Shown here piece by piece: positions 9,384 through 17,271 of a stretch of 64,000 bases of DNA. A program made the position numbers and the translations under genes. The DNA is taken from the NCBI GenBank assembly GCA_050875145.1, contig JBNMLH010000003.1:62001-126000 (forward strand). Reading direction: 5' to 3'. The DNA comes from CAG-411 sp050875145. GTDB lineage: Bacteria > Bacillota > Clostridia > Lachnospirales > Lachnospiraceae. Position 1 is the stretch's first letter, and every line of letters starts with the position of its first letter. The notes beneath the pieces were generated by a model that was given only the letters and a program-made list of their open reading frames with translations, did not search any database and was not told the DNA's origin.

Positions 9384-9779
9384 ACCTGCTACTTTCGCCA
9401 ATACACCATTCACAAAAGATGGTGACTCATCCTGTCCATATTTTTTTGCAATTTCCACTGCTTCATTAATGGCAACACTCACAGGTATCTCTTCATCATA
9501 CTTCATCTCATAAACGGCAAGACGCATAATCGACAAATCGACCTTTGCCATTCTTTTCAGTTTCCATCCATCAGAGGCACTTTCTAAAATGGAGTCAATT
9601 TCCTCCGTATGCGCTAACACGTTATGGTATTTATTTCTAATATACGCTACATCATCACTTTTAGGAGCAATTATACTTCCTAAATAATTTGAAACCTGTT
9701 CGTCTAATTCTTCCGGCTTGTGGAACTCTACCTGATAAAGTAATATCATCAAGTGTTCTCTGCATTCTCTACGCGTCAT
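9366..9779 (-). CDS. nusB: Transcription antitermination factor NusB
   Basis: NusB with NusE (S10) binds boxA RNA and keeps RNA polymerase processive through rRNA operons. The product starts MTRRECREHLMILLYQVEF and ends with the conserved VAINEAVEIAKKYGQDESP...FVNGVL region, all family hallmarks. I place the start at ATG 9779 (137 residues, usual for NusB) because GGAG lies about ten bases before it; an upstream ATG at 9839 would add 20 residues that do not resemble NusB. It follows the Asp23-family gene. The terminator hairpin is built into its last codons. Confidence 0.94.
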   Translation of the reverse strand: MTRRECREHLMILLYQVEFHKPEELDEQVSNYLGSIIAPKSDDVAYIRNKYHNVLAHTEEIDSILESASDGWKLKRMAKVDLSIMRLAVYEMKYDEEIPVSVAINEAVEIAKKYGQDESPSFVNGVLAKVAGMIEKG

Positions 9780-9865
9780 TCTCGACTTACTCCTATCTTT
9801 TCCTTTTGTAAATTTTATTCTGTGTAGATAGACAAACACTTTCCTTCGTTGTTCTACACATGCTC

Positions 9866-9895
9866 ATCAGGGGCTACTATACAGCATCCCCTGAT
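9866..9895 (-). repeat. 8-bp inverted repeat between the Asp23 gene and nusB
   Basis: ATCAGGGG (9866-9873) and CCCCTGAT (9888-9895) form a stem with a 14-base loop. No T-run follows on either strand, so it is more likely an RNA processing or stabilising hairpin than a terminator. Confidence 0.5.
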
Positions 9896-9915
9896 ATTCG
9901 TCATTCTCTCTTTTA

Positions 9916-10293
9916 CTAGATTGCAACCCCCGCAATTCTTACATTCACTTCTGCCACATGTAATCCAGTCATATTCTCGATTGCCGTTTTCACTCTTTCC
10001 TGTACTGTTTCAGATGTCTTAGGAATGTTGTATCCATACTCCATGTTCAAAGCCATATCAACCACTACATCTTCTGGGTTAATTTCAACCTTAACACCCT
10101 TAGCCAAATTTTTCATACCAAGCTTTCCAACTAATTCATTGGTAATATTTCCAGCCATAGATGCCACACCCTCAACCTCAGTAGCAGCCAGTCCTGCAAT
10201 AATTGCTACCACTTCATCTGCAATCTGCACTTCTCCAACCATTCCTTCATCTAATACATTATAAGCTCCTGCCTTCTCTATCTCTTTAGCCAC
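9916..10293 (-). CDS. Asp23/Gls24 family envelope stress response protein
   Basis: The 125-residue protein has the Asp23 family pattern: a glycine/valine-rich conserved core (IADEVVAIIAGLAATEVEGV, GVKVEINPEDVVVDMAL) and ending VNVRIAGVAI. Family members are abundant, membrane-associated or cytosolic proteins linked to alkaline/envelope stress; the copy beside nusB (YqhY in Bacillus subtilis) is linked to control of fatty-acid synthesis. The start is GTG 10293: AGGAGG (10301-10306) lies seven bases upstream and would otherwise be inside the coding frame opened by an ATG at 10317. A sigma-A promoter and a terminator-like leader hairpin precede it (see those entries). Confidence 0.9.
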   Translation of the reverse strand: MAKEIEKAGAYNVLDEGMVGEVQIADEVVAIIAGLAATEVEGVASMAGNITNELVGKLGMKNLAKGVKVEINPEDVVVDMALNMEYGYNIPKTSETVQERVKTAIENMTGLHVAEVNVRIAGVAI

Positions 10294-10358
10294 TTTACTA
10301 CCTCCTATTTTCCACATATATTGACATCTCTGCCCTCATCTTATTTTCCAAAAAGTAA

Positions 10359-10399
10359 CTGTTTAAAATCAAATTTGCCAAGCTATCGATTTTGAACAG
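10359..10399 (-). promoter_or_regulatory. Terminator-like hairpin in the asp23-nusB leader
   Basis: A 12-bp stem (10359-10370 with 10388-10399, one G-U pair, 17-base loop) is followed on the minus strand by TTACTTTTTGG. It lies downstream of a good promoter (10423-10450) and upstream of the asp23-family start, so it is placed to act as an attenuator. It could alternatively be the spoIIIA operon terminator read from upstream. Confidence 0.5.
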
Positions 10400-10422
10400 A
10401 TACACGCAAAATATATATCTCT

Positions 10423-10450
10423 ATTATATCAAACTTACTGATTTTTGCAA
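10423..10450 (-). promoter_or_regulatory. Sigma-A promoter for the asp23-family gene
   Basis: Minus-strand TTGCAA (10450-10445), 16-base spacer, TATAAT (10428-10423). The predicted start near 10416 gives a leader of about 120 bases. Confidence 0.65.
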
Positions 10451-10487
10451 TTTTTTTTAGGATTCTTTGTGATTCTTTTTTTCCTCT

Positions 10488-11111
10488 CTATTTATTGGCT
10501 GTAGAAATTACGATTTTGTCCATAGCTACACCTGTTTTTCTTGTGACGATATCCCCAATCTGCGTAATTTCCTGTTCCGTAAGTTCTTTTTTATTTATTA
10601 CTACATCAACATTATCCTTTTCCATACTTACAACTGCCCCATCAAATCCTTTTGCAGATAACAAGGTTTCAGCCGCATTCTCCTTTTCCGCAAAATCTGC
10701 AATTTCCATAATGGAGTTGATTGCATCATTTTTTTGATCTTCTGTGGCATTTGCATTGTTTATAATCTCATTAAAGATTTCTTTATTTTCTGCCCTTGTC
10801 TGTTCTCTCTCTAATTTAATAGAATAAAAAATATCATTTCCTTTGGCATTTGTTAATACTGCCTCTCCTACTTTTTCATCCTCCTGTTCACTTGTAACAT
10901 CCACCTCTGCTAACTCCTGCTCCGTAAGCTCCTCCTCTGTTTTTTCTGCCACCGACGCATTTGTGGCTGTATTTACTTTTTCCTTCTGGTTTTTCTGCCA
11001 GCTAAGTGTTTCTTTTACAGAATTATCTGTAAAATTCAGATATCCAGCCACTCCAACCATAATCACCAACGCTGTAATAATAATCTGATTTCGTTTCCAT
11101 ATATGTTTCAT
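10488..11111 (-). CDS. spoIIIAH: Stage III sporulation protein AH
   Basis: Mother-cell membrane protein whose extracellular domain binds forespore SpoIIQ to form the channel linking the two cells during engulfment. One N-terminal membrane segment (about residues 8-25, IIITALVIMVGVAGYL) is followed by an acidic linker and a C-terminal YscJ/FliF-like domain (AENKEIFNEIINNANATED to the end). The ATG at 11111 is chosen because GGAGG lies five bases before it; the ATG four codons earlier overlaps this SD. It closes the spoIIIA operon. In other species the operon is transcribed by sigma-E in the mother cell. Confidence 0.92.
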   Translation of the reverse strand: MKHIWKRNQIIITALVIMVGVAGYLNFTDNSVKETLSWQKNQKEKVNTATNASVAEKTEEELTEQELAEVDVTSEQEDEKVGEAVLTNAKGNDIFYSIKLEREQTRAENKEIFNEIINNANATEDQKNDAINSIMEIADFAEKENAAETLLSAKGFDGAVVSMEKDNVDVVINKKELTEQEITQIGDIVTRKTGVAMDKIVISTANK

Positions 11112-11140
11112 ATAAACCTCCATCCTGTATCCCTTGATAC

Positions 11141-11731
11141 TTATTTTTTCATCTTCATCACTTTTATTTTATGAGACGGAACAGAAAATAATGCCACCAC
11201 CGCATCATTTATTTCCGCTTCAATTTGTTTTTGCGCTGCTCCTTCCGCAATCACTACAACGCCTTCAATCTCTGGCTGCAATTCCTTTGTAATATACGGG
11301 CTTTCGCTGCCGTCCTGCTGTTTTTCAAGAATCGTTCCTTCCTCACTGGTTGTTTCTTTGCTTTCTCTGGTGGCTCCCGTACTATCTTCTTCCTTCACCG
11401 TAGTTTTTTTATAGGGTGCATCTTTTAATACAACTTTTTCCTGCGTTGCCTTCGCCGTAATCATAACTTGTACTTTTCCAATTCCATCCACCTGCGATAA
11501 TACATTCGTAAGCCTTGTCTCCATATTTTCAATATAAGTATTTAACTGCTGCTCCTCTGATTTCTTCTCCTCGTTTTGTGTGTTTATCTGTGTCTGCGTT
11601 TTATGCTCCTCCTTTCCATCAAAAGATGCAATCAAAAGCACAAGTCCTGCAACAATTAATAGCCCCAATCGGATTACCCCGATTTTTTTTCCTTTTTCCA
11701 CCCATTCTTTCCAATTAACCTTCTGTATCAT
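11141..11731 (-). CDS. spoIIIAG: Stage III sporulation protein AG
   Basis: SpoIIIAG forms a large secretin-like ring in the intermembrane space of the feeding-tube complex. The 196-residue product has an N-terminal membrane segment (IRLGLLIVAGLVLLIASF, about residues 20-37), a polar linker and a C-terminal ring-building-motif-like domain (VVVIAEGAAQKQIEAEINDA). SD GGAG precedes the ATG, which overlaps the spoIIIAF stop (ATGA), indicating coupling. The Gln/Glu/Thr-rich centre is poorly conserved, as is usual for this protein. Confidence 0.9.
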   Translation of the reverse strand: MIQKVNWKEWVEKGKKIGVIRLGLLIVAGLVLLIASFDGKEEHKTQTQINTQNEEKKSEEQQLNTYIENMETRLTNVLSQVDGIGKVQVMITAKATQEKVVLKDAPYKKTTVKEEDSTGATRESKETTSEEGTILEKQQDGSESPYITKELQPEIEGVVVIAEGAAQKQIEAEINDAVVALFSVPSHKIKVMKMKK

Positions 11732-12078
11732 GGCTGCTCTCCCCCTATTGTAATTGGATCTACGTTCAAACTTTCACTTTGTTTGGCTTCCTCGTCCTCG
11801 TCTTGTGCCATATCTTGAATCAAATTTTGACTTTTCTCTTCCCAATTTTCAAAAATGTGTTCCATTCCCGTCGTATCATATATGCTCCAATCCATTTCTA
11901 TTTCCAGCCTTTTTCCAAATAAAGAGGTGCTTGCATTGATTAGAAACAAACACAAAATAATACCAGAAAAGAAACGCACATATTTTTTCATTTCACTTTC
12001 TGCAATTACCTGCTCTAATAAGCTGATAAACAGTAAAAAACAGGCAATTTTATGTATAATATCATAAAATATTTCCAT
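11728..12078 (-). CDS. spoIIIAF: Stage III sporulation protein AF
   Basis: A 116-residue protein with two N-terminal membrane segments (about residues 5-22 and 31-49: CLLFISLLEQV region and VRFFSGIILCLFLINA) and an acidic C-terminus, fitting SpoIIIAF. GGAGG lies eight bases before ATG 12078; the longer frame from 12108 starts inside the end of spoIIIAE. Part of the mother-cell export apparatus needed for late sigma-G activity. Confidence 0.88.
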   Translation of the reverse strand: MEIFYDIIHKIACFLLFISLLEQVIAESEMKKYVRFFSGIILCLFLINASTSLFGKRLEIEMDWSIYDTTGMEHIFENWEEKSQNLIQDMAQDEDEEAKQSESLNVDPITIGGEQP

Positions 12079-12082
12079 CTTT

Positions 12083-13246
12083 TTATCCTCCCAAGGAATA
12101 GGATACAATGAGTAACGTCAAACAAAATAACAGCATACTGACAACCTCAATATACAAAAGAAACTCCGCTGTCTTTGCCATCCCCACAAAACAATCACAC
12201 ATATTTTTTTCGCCCAGCGGTTGTAAAAAAACAGCTTCCAATCGAAAAATAACCGAATACGAAATGATTTTTAAAACAGGAACAATTGCCAATAAAAGGA
12301 TGGCAGTCACACCAGCTACTCCTACTGCATTCCGAAGAAGCCCCGCAACACTTAACACCGTTTCCGTTATCCCTGAAAGTGCATCCCCTACCACCGGAAT
12401 CACCTCACTGGTCTTTAAAATCACATTTTGCCGCACTTTCTGAATTCCTGGCAATAATAAGCCCTGTACTGCATTTAGCCCGACAATCATGCCTAACATT
12501 CCTTTCATTGCCCATTTTATTCCCATTTCCAGCAATTCCAACAATCTGCTTAGCTTGTCCTCTTTTGATAGATGGTTGATTAAAACGAGCATAAAATAAA
12601 TTTCAACTGCGGGTAATACAATTTTCCCAATTACAAATTCAACTACACCAATTGCCAGCAACGCCATCTGATACCCTCCAGCGGCTGCCACACTACCATT
12701 GGATGCCGCTGCCATCATAAAATAAACCGGTATTAACGCCTTCATAAAGAATACAAATAACATGAGCAACTGTTCTGCCACACTAAATATCTTAGAAAAT
12801 CCTGACACCAATAGCGTAAATAAAATGAGATATCCAATATAATATCCCACTTCTCCTACCATTTTATTCTGAAAAATTGTTGCCAAATTTGAAAAAAAGG
12901 CGGCAATAATAGCAATAGACAAGCACTGATACCAAAAGCTTTTATTTCCCTTTATCTCCTGAAAAAAAGCATCTTTTACCTGACTTGCCACACTTTCCAC
13001 CGAAAAAGAAACCTTTCCCTTTACCAGATCGATTATGTAATCCACAAAAGAAAATTGAACCTGCTCTAAATTATCATTTAGAATTTTTTGTATATCTGAC
13101 AAATCCGAATCTTCCAGAAATTGTTCAATCAATATTTCTTCGCTATCACTTTGTTCCTTTTCCGAAGCAATGCAAATATCTTTGTTGAGAAAGAAAAGAG
13201 ATGCCAGAAAAATGGCAGACACAACTATTATTTTTTTGCCAGACAT
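12083..13246 (-). CDS. spoIIIAE: Stage III sporulation protein AE
   Basis: The largest SpoIIIA membrane protein (387 residues). It has a signal peptide (MSGKKIIVVSAIFLASLFFL) and multiple membrane segments from about residue 100 onward, with the family region SEVIPVVGDALSGITETV near residue 280. ATG 13246 is preceded by GGAGG at six bases; the upstream in-frame ATG at 13279 would overlap spoIIIAD. SpoIIIAE is a polytopic component of the mother-cell/forespore channel and resembles permease parts of transport systems. It is followed after four bases by spoIIIAF. Confidence 0.93.
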   Translation of the reverse strand: MSGKKIIVVSAIFLASLFFLNKDICIASEKEQSDSEEILIEQFLEDSDLSDIQKILNDNLEQVQFSFVDYIIDLVKGKVSFSVESVASQVKDAFFQEIKGNKSFWYQCLSIAIIAAFFSNLATIFQNKMVGEVGYYIGYLILFTLLVSGFSKIFSVAEQLLMLFVFFMKALIPVYFMMAAASNGSVAAAGGYQMALLAIGVVEFVIGKIVLPAVEIYFMLVLINHLSKEDKLSRLLELLEMGIKWAMKGMLGMIVGLNAVQGLLLPGIQKVRQNVILKTSEVIPVVGDALSGITETVLSVAGLLRNAVGVAGVTAILLLAIVPVLKIISYSVIFRLEAVFLQPLGEKNMCDCFVGMAKTAEFLLYIEVVSMLLFCLTLLIVSYSLGG

Positions 13247-13266
13247 TGACAACCTCCATTTCGATA

Positions 13267-13650
13267 TTACTTCATCCAAAGCTTGGATATACAGGTAAGT
13301 AGCGAACTAAGTACCGGTAAACTTAGCCCTAGCAAAGTCAACTTTCCTGCTACTCCAATTTGGTTTGCTACAGCTCCATACCCTGCATCCTTACACATAT
13401 CCATACTAAATTCTGTGATATAGGTTATTCCAACCATTTTTAACAGAATTTCCAAATAACCATTATCAATCGGCAAATAGCCACTTAGCATATGTAACAT
13501 CTCTATTACCGTTCGTAATTTTCCAACCGCAAAATAAAAAATCAGTAGGCATCCTGCAAATCCTATATATAAGCTGTATTCTGCCTTTATCAACTTAAAT
13601 GGCAGAGCTAACAAGGCAATGACAATTCCCAATAATGCGATTTTTAACAT
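13267..13650 (-). CDS. spoIIIAD: Stage III sporulation protein AD
   Basis: 127 residues with three to four membrane segments and the family's conserved ITEFSMDMCKDAGYGAVA stretch near residue 80. SpoIIIAC and SpoIIIAD are related to each other and to small membrane proteins of secretion systems. SD GGAGGG precedes the ATG. The next gene, spoIIIAE, starts 20 bases after its stop. Confidence 0.93.
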   Translation of the reverse strand: MLKIALLGIVIALLALPFKLIKAEYSLYIGFAGCLLIFYFAVGKLRTVIEMLHMLSGYLPIDNGYLEILLKMVGITYITEFSMDMCKDAGYGAVANQIGVAGKLTLLGLSLPVLSSLLTCISKLWMK

Positions 13651-13670
13651 AATGCGCCCTCCATTTTTAT

Positions 13671-13865
13671 TTATAACGAAAATAATTCTTTTATGGTCTC
13701 AAACAGTTCCGATATGTATGGCACAATCCAAAACAATACAAGTAGCAACCCGGCAAGGCTTGTCAAAAAGGCCTGTTCCTCTCTTCCTGCATGTTTTAAC
13801 ACCTGCCCCAGCACTGACACTAAAATACCCACTGCAGCTATTTTAAATAATAAATTTATACTCAT
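13671..13865 (-). CDS. spoIIIAC: Stage III sporulation protein AC
   Basis: A 64-residue protein with two membrane helices, with the signature LFKIAAVGILVSVLGQVLK at the N-terminus and polar turn HAGREEQAF between helices. Length and sequence are typical of SpoIIIAC. SD AAGGAG precedes the ATG. It lies between spoIIIAB and spoIIIAD in the expected order. Confidence 0.93.
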   Translation of the reverse strand: MSINLLFKIAAVGILVSVLGQVLKHAGREEQAFLTSLAGLLLVLFWIVPYISELFETIKELFSL

Positions 13866-13896
13866 CCTTTTCTCCTTGCTATTGTAGCTATTCGCT

Positions 13897-14415
13897 TTAA
13901 ATAAAAATAACCACTAAAAATATTCCACTCATAACCCCCATTGTCTGGTATAACCTGGCATGTTTTTTATATTTTTCCTGTTCTTCCCTTATAAAATCCT
14001 GAAAATGCTCCTGACATATTTGTAATAATACCAGTTGCATTTCACAATCCAGATACCCTAAATTTTCCCCCAGTTCTTCCCACTCCCTTTTTTGTTTTAC
14101 CGTCAGACGAGAAACCTGCAATACCTCCCTCATCGTGTCTTTCCAAATTTCAGTCAGTGGTGCATTTTTTTCTTCATACATTTTTTCTGCCACTCTACGA
14201 AAAAATACTTTCCATTCTCCCGTACACCGCTGCTCCATAGAAAACATAATCTCTGGTAAATTTCGTAATCCATGTCTGATCTCTCCTTCCATAAAAGCCA
14301 ATTGTTTTCTTAAAAACAGCAATTCCTGCAGCCGCTTTCGCATTTGGTCAACCAAACAAAAACCCACAGCAGAACATCCAAACAAAATACATATACTTCC
14401 AATTATTTTTAACAC
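13897..14415 (-). CDS. spoIIIAB: Stage III sporulation protein AB
   Basis: A 172-residue protein with a membrane helix at each end (LKIIGSICILFGCSAVGFCL and VMSGIFLVVIFI) flanking a helical cytoplasmic domain (LRKQLAFMEGEIRHG is a family feature). It resembles GspF-type assembly proteins. The start is set at GTG 14415 (product MLKIIGSICI, like other SpoIIIAB) with AAAGGTG nine bases before; a GTG at 14427 would overlap the SD. Gap to spoIIIAA is 17 bases. Confidence 0.9.
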   Translation of the reverse strand: MLKIIGSICILFGCSAVGFCLVDQMRKRLQELLFLRKQLAFMEGEIRHGLRNLPEIMFSMEQRCTGEWKVFFRRVAEKMYEEKNAPLTEIWKDTMREVLQVSRLTVKQKREWEELGENLGYLDCEMQLVLLQICQEHFQDFIREEQEKYKKHARLYQTMGVMSGIFLVVIFI

Positions 14416-14432
14416 ATCTATCTTCACCTTTC

Positions 14433-15368
14433 TTACACTCTAACGGTACCTCTTTCTTTGTAAACCCCTTTTACACTTCCCACATGAAACCGATTGTCCA
14501 AGACTAAAAATCTCTGAAAAATATTCAACCCGATAATTTCTTTCAAAAATGGTTTGTCCCTAATTTCTTCAATGGAAGTTCCATGGATGGTAGCCAATAT
14601 TTTGCATCCACAATTAGCAACCTGACAAATTGCCTGCATATCCTCCTTGGTTCCAATTTCATCCACCGCAATCACATCTGGTGCCATCGAACGAAGCAAC
14701 ATCAACATTCCTTCTGCCTTCGGACATCCATCCAACACATCCGTTGTTACTCCCAAGTCATTTTGTGGAACCCCTAAGTAACAGGCTGCAATCTCTGAAC
14801 GTTCATCTACCACTCCTACTGTTTTTCCTTCTTTTTCAGATGCCATTTCCCGAATCATATCCCGCAAAAGTGTAGTTTTTCCTCCACCAGGAGGTGAAAT
14901 AATCAATGTACTTAAAAGATTTCCACGTTCCGTTACATAAGGCATAATTTTTTTGGAGCATCCAATATATGCTCTGGCAAATCTGATGTTTATCATTCCT
15001 ATTTCTGTTATAGTTTTTACTCTTCCGTTTTCTAATACAACCTTCCCTGCAATTCCTACTCTATGTCCACCTCTTATCGTTATGTAGCCTTGCCTTAATT
15101 GACTTTCATATGCATACATAGAATAATTACTCACATATTCCATTGTTTCTTTCAATTCTAATGCCGTTACAATATGCACGTTTTTTCTTTTTTTCCCAAA
15201 TGTACCATCTTCTAATAAGTAACCACCAGTTCCAGCATAAAGCATCCATACAGGTTGTCCAATCCGCAATCGTATTTCCTCTATTTTGTTTGTTCGCAAT
15301 TCTCCACACTCTAAAAGCCTTCGAATCGTCCCAGCCAGCACACCAATCGCTGTATGTTTTTCTTGCAT
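14433..15368 (-). CDS. spoIIIAA: Stage III sporulation protein AA (AAA ATPase)
   Basis: Cytoplasmic ATPase that powers the SpoIIIA-SpoIIQ channel, related to secretion ATPases. The Walker A motif is SPPGGGKTTLLRD (about residue 155), and Walker B lies in PDVIAVDEIGTKED. The preceding R-rich region (EEIRLRIGQPVWML, YITIRGGHRVGIAGK) is diagnostic for the family. ATG 15368 has GGGAGG seven bases upstream; the frame opening at 15425 lacks SD support. It is the first gene of the eight-gene operon. I searched the upstream 230 bases for a sigma-E promoter and could not pick one with confidence. Confidence 0.94.
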   Translation of the reverse strand: MQEKHTAIGVLAGTIRRLLECGELRTNKIEEIRLRIGQPVWMLYAGTGGYLLEDGTFGKKRKNVHIVTALELKETMEYVSNYSMYAYESQLRQGYITIRGGHRVGIAGKVVLENGRVKTITEIGMINIRFARAYIGCSKKIMPYVTERGNLLSTLIISPPGGGKTTLLRDMIREMASEKEGKTVGVVDERSEIAACYLGVPQNDLGVTTDVLDGCPKAEGMLMLLRSMAPDVIAVDEIGTKEDMQAICQVANCGCKILATIHGTSIEEIRDKPFLKEIIGLNIFQRFLVLDNRFHVGSVKGVYKERGTVRV

Positions 15369-15519
15369 ACAAACGCCTCCCGTCCTTTTTTTATATTTTG
15401 TCACACTACCGTACATTTTTTTCAATCATAGTTCAGCTTCCACTAATGCGATTCCACGAGTTTGTCATACAATAGTATATTTTTCCTTCCTGCCTTTTAT
15501 GACTACTTGTCTTGTTTTC

Positions 15520-15548
15520 TTGCAATTCTTTTTTTGTTATACTATGAT
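15520..15548 (+). promoter_or_regulatory. Sigma-A promoter for aroE
   Basis: TTGCAA (15520-15525), 17-base spacer, TATGAT (15543-15548); predicted start about 45 bases before the aroE ATG. Confidence 0.6.
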
Positions 15549-15600
15549 AGAGAAAAGACGGCTGATTTGCCCTTTAGAAAAATATAGAAAGAAGGATTTG

Positions 15601-16470
15601 ATGAAAAATACAATTACAGGACACACAGTCCTAACTGCATTACTTGGAAGCCCTGTGGCACACAGCATTTCACCTATGATGCACAATGAAGCATTTCAAC
15701 TTTTAGATTTAGATTACGCCTATTTGGCATTTGATGTATCGCTAGATAATTTAGGGAAAGTAGTGGAAGGTTTAAAAATCATGAACTGTCGTGGTTTTAA
15801 CTGTACAATGCCTCATAAGAATCTGGTATGTGAATACGTGGATCACTTATCCGATGCAGCAACATTGATTGGTGCGGTAAACACAGTAGTTAATGATAAC
15901 GGTATTCTGACTGGTCACAACACAGATGGTGTTGGTTATATGCAATCTGTAAAATCTGCTGGCTATGATATTATTGGGAAAAATATGACACTGCTTGGCA
16001 CAGGAGGTGCGGCTACCGCCATTTGCGCCCAAGCTGCCCTAGATGGTGTTAAAAAAATTGATGTTTTTAACCGTAAAGGAAACTCTTTTGATAAATTTCA
16101 GTTGTTTATTGATAAATTAAATAAAAACACTAATTGCAAAGTTTCTTTATATGATATTAATGACACAACAACGCTTCGCCAATCTTTAAAAGATAGTTCT
16201 ATTTTAACAAACGGTACTTCCGTAGGAATGGCTCCGAATGATGATAAAAGTATTTTGACAGATACCTCTCTTTTCCATGAGGGACTGATTGTATCAGACG
16301 TAATTTACAATCCAGAAGAAACCCTCCTTATGAAACTAGCAAAAGAACAAGGTTGCCATACCTTCAACGGACTATATATGCTTCTCTATCAAGGTGCAGA
16401 GGCTTTTAAAATCTGGACTGGCAAAGAAATGCCAATTGAACCAATCAAACAAAAATATTTTGATCGCTAA
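15601..16470 (+). CDS. aroE: Shikimate dehydrogenase
   Basis: Reduces 3-dehydroshikimate to shikimate with NADPH, in chorismate synthesis. The 289-residue product shows GSPVAHSISPMMHNEAF (substrate site, residues 15-31), the catalytic lysine in TMPHKN near residue 70, NTDGVGY, and the Rossmann loop LLGTGGAATA. The reading frame is open from 15286, but the first plausible start is ATG 15601 with SD AAGGA; the extra upstream residues look like intergenic translation. It is the only plus-strand gene in this part and converges on efp, while aroK is on the opposite strand 2 kb away. Confidence 0.95.
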   Translation: MKNTITGHTVLTALLGSPVAHSISPMMHNEAFQLLDLDYAYLAFDVSLDNLGKVVEGLKIMNCRGFNCTMPHKNLVCEYVDHLSDAATLIGAVNTVVNDNGILTGHNTDGVGYMQSVKSAGYDIIGKNMTLLGTGGAATAICAQAALDGVKKIDVFNRKGNSFDKFQLFIDKLNKNTNCKVSLYDINDTTTLRQSLKDSSILTNGTSVGMAPNDDKSILTDTSLFHEGLIVSDVIYNPEETLLMKLAKEQGCHTFNGLYMLLYQGAEAFKIWTGKEMPIEPIKQKYFDR

Positions 16471-16480
16471 ATTTAAAACC

Positions 16481-16535
16481 AAAAAAGGCTGTAAGCTAAA
16501 ATCAAAATGATTTTCCAGCTTACAGCCTCTTTTAT
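16481..16535. terminator. Bidirectional terminator between aroE and efp
   Basis: A 12-bp perfect stem (AGGCTGTAAGCT at 16486-16497 with 16517-16528) has A-run on its left and T-run on its right, so it can stop both aroE (plus) and efp (minus). Confidence 0.85.
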
Positions 16536-16556
16536 TATTGATCTGATAAATCAGAA

Positions 16557-17114
16557 CTAGATTCTCTTTAAATACTCTCCAGTACGTGTATCAATACTGA
16601 TCACATCACCTGTCTCAACGAACAATGGTACGTTTACAGTTGCACCTGTCTCAACAGTTGCAGGCTTACTTGCACCAGTTGCTGTATCACCCTTAAATCC
16701 AGGCTCTGTTTCTGTAATCTCTAACTCAACAAACATTGGTGGTTCGATTGCAAAAATATCTCCATTGTGAGAAAGCATTTTTACCATCTCGTTTTCCTTT
16801 ACAAACTTCAAAGAATCACCAATCTGATCTTCTGTCATTGCAAACTGATCATATGTCTCAACATCCATAAAGTTGTAAGAATCGCCATCTGCATATAAAT
16901 ACTGCATATCTCGCTTTTCGATATGAGCCTGAGGACATTTCTCTGTAGGACGGAATGTTTTTTCAACAATTCCACCGTTCTTAATATTTTTAAGCTTTGT
17001 ACGAACGAAAGCTGCTCCCTTACCTGGTTTTACATGCTGAAATTCAATAATCTGGTAAATATTACCTTCATATTCAATTGTCATACCATTTCTAAAATCT
17101 CCTGCTGAAATCAT
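16557..17114 (-). CDS. efp: Elongation factor P
   Basis: EF-P binds ribosomes stalled at polyproline stretches and promotes peptide bond formation. The 185-residue product has the three beta domains of the family, with the tip loop KPGKGAAFVRTKLKN where lysine 32 is the position modified in many bacteria. The C-terminal signature VTETEPG-like stretch is present as ITETEPGFKGDTATGASKPA. SD AAGGAGG precedes the ATG. It shares the window with yebC, another factor now tied to proline-rich translation. It lies downstream of pepP, the order seen in many Firmicutes. Confidence 0.97.
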   Translation of the reverse strand: MISAGDFRNGMTIEYEGNIYQIIEFQHVKPGKGAAFVRTKLKNIKNGGIVEKTFRPTEKCPQAHIEKRDMQYLYADGDSYNFMDVETYDQFAMTEDQIGDSLKFVKENEMVKMLSHNGDIFAIEPPMFVELEITETEPGFKGDTATGASKPATVETGATVNVPLFVETGDVISIDTRTGEYLKRI

Positions 17115-17212
17115 ATTCTAAATCCTCCTTAAATATTATCATATTTCGTATTTTTCAGAAATTCTTTTTATATATTTCTTTTTTCTGCACCAAAATATAC
17201 ATTGTCCTTATT

Positions 17213-17241
17213 AGTTTATAATAGTTTGTACCTTTTTTCAA
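17213..17241 (-). promoter_or_regulatory. Possible sigma-A promoter for efp
   Basis: Minus-strand TTGAAA (17241-17236), 17-base spacer, TAAACT (17218-17213). The -10 is weak, so this is tentative; efp could also be read from pepP. Confidence 0.35.
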
Positions 17242-17271
17242 CTATTTTTTATCAGTTTTTCTATCTTTCCA

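Noticed and set aside
15421..15480. Sigma-E promoter (CATACAAT) near spoIIIAA
   Set aside because: The CATACAAT at 15466-15473 points along the plus strand, away from spoIIIAA, and has no matching -35.
15286..15600. N-terminal extension of aroE by 105 codons
   Set aside because: It is antisense to spoIIIAA and the promoter region, includes the aroE promoter itself, and does not resemble AroE.
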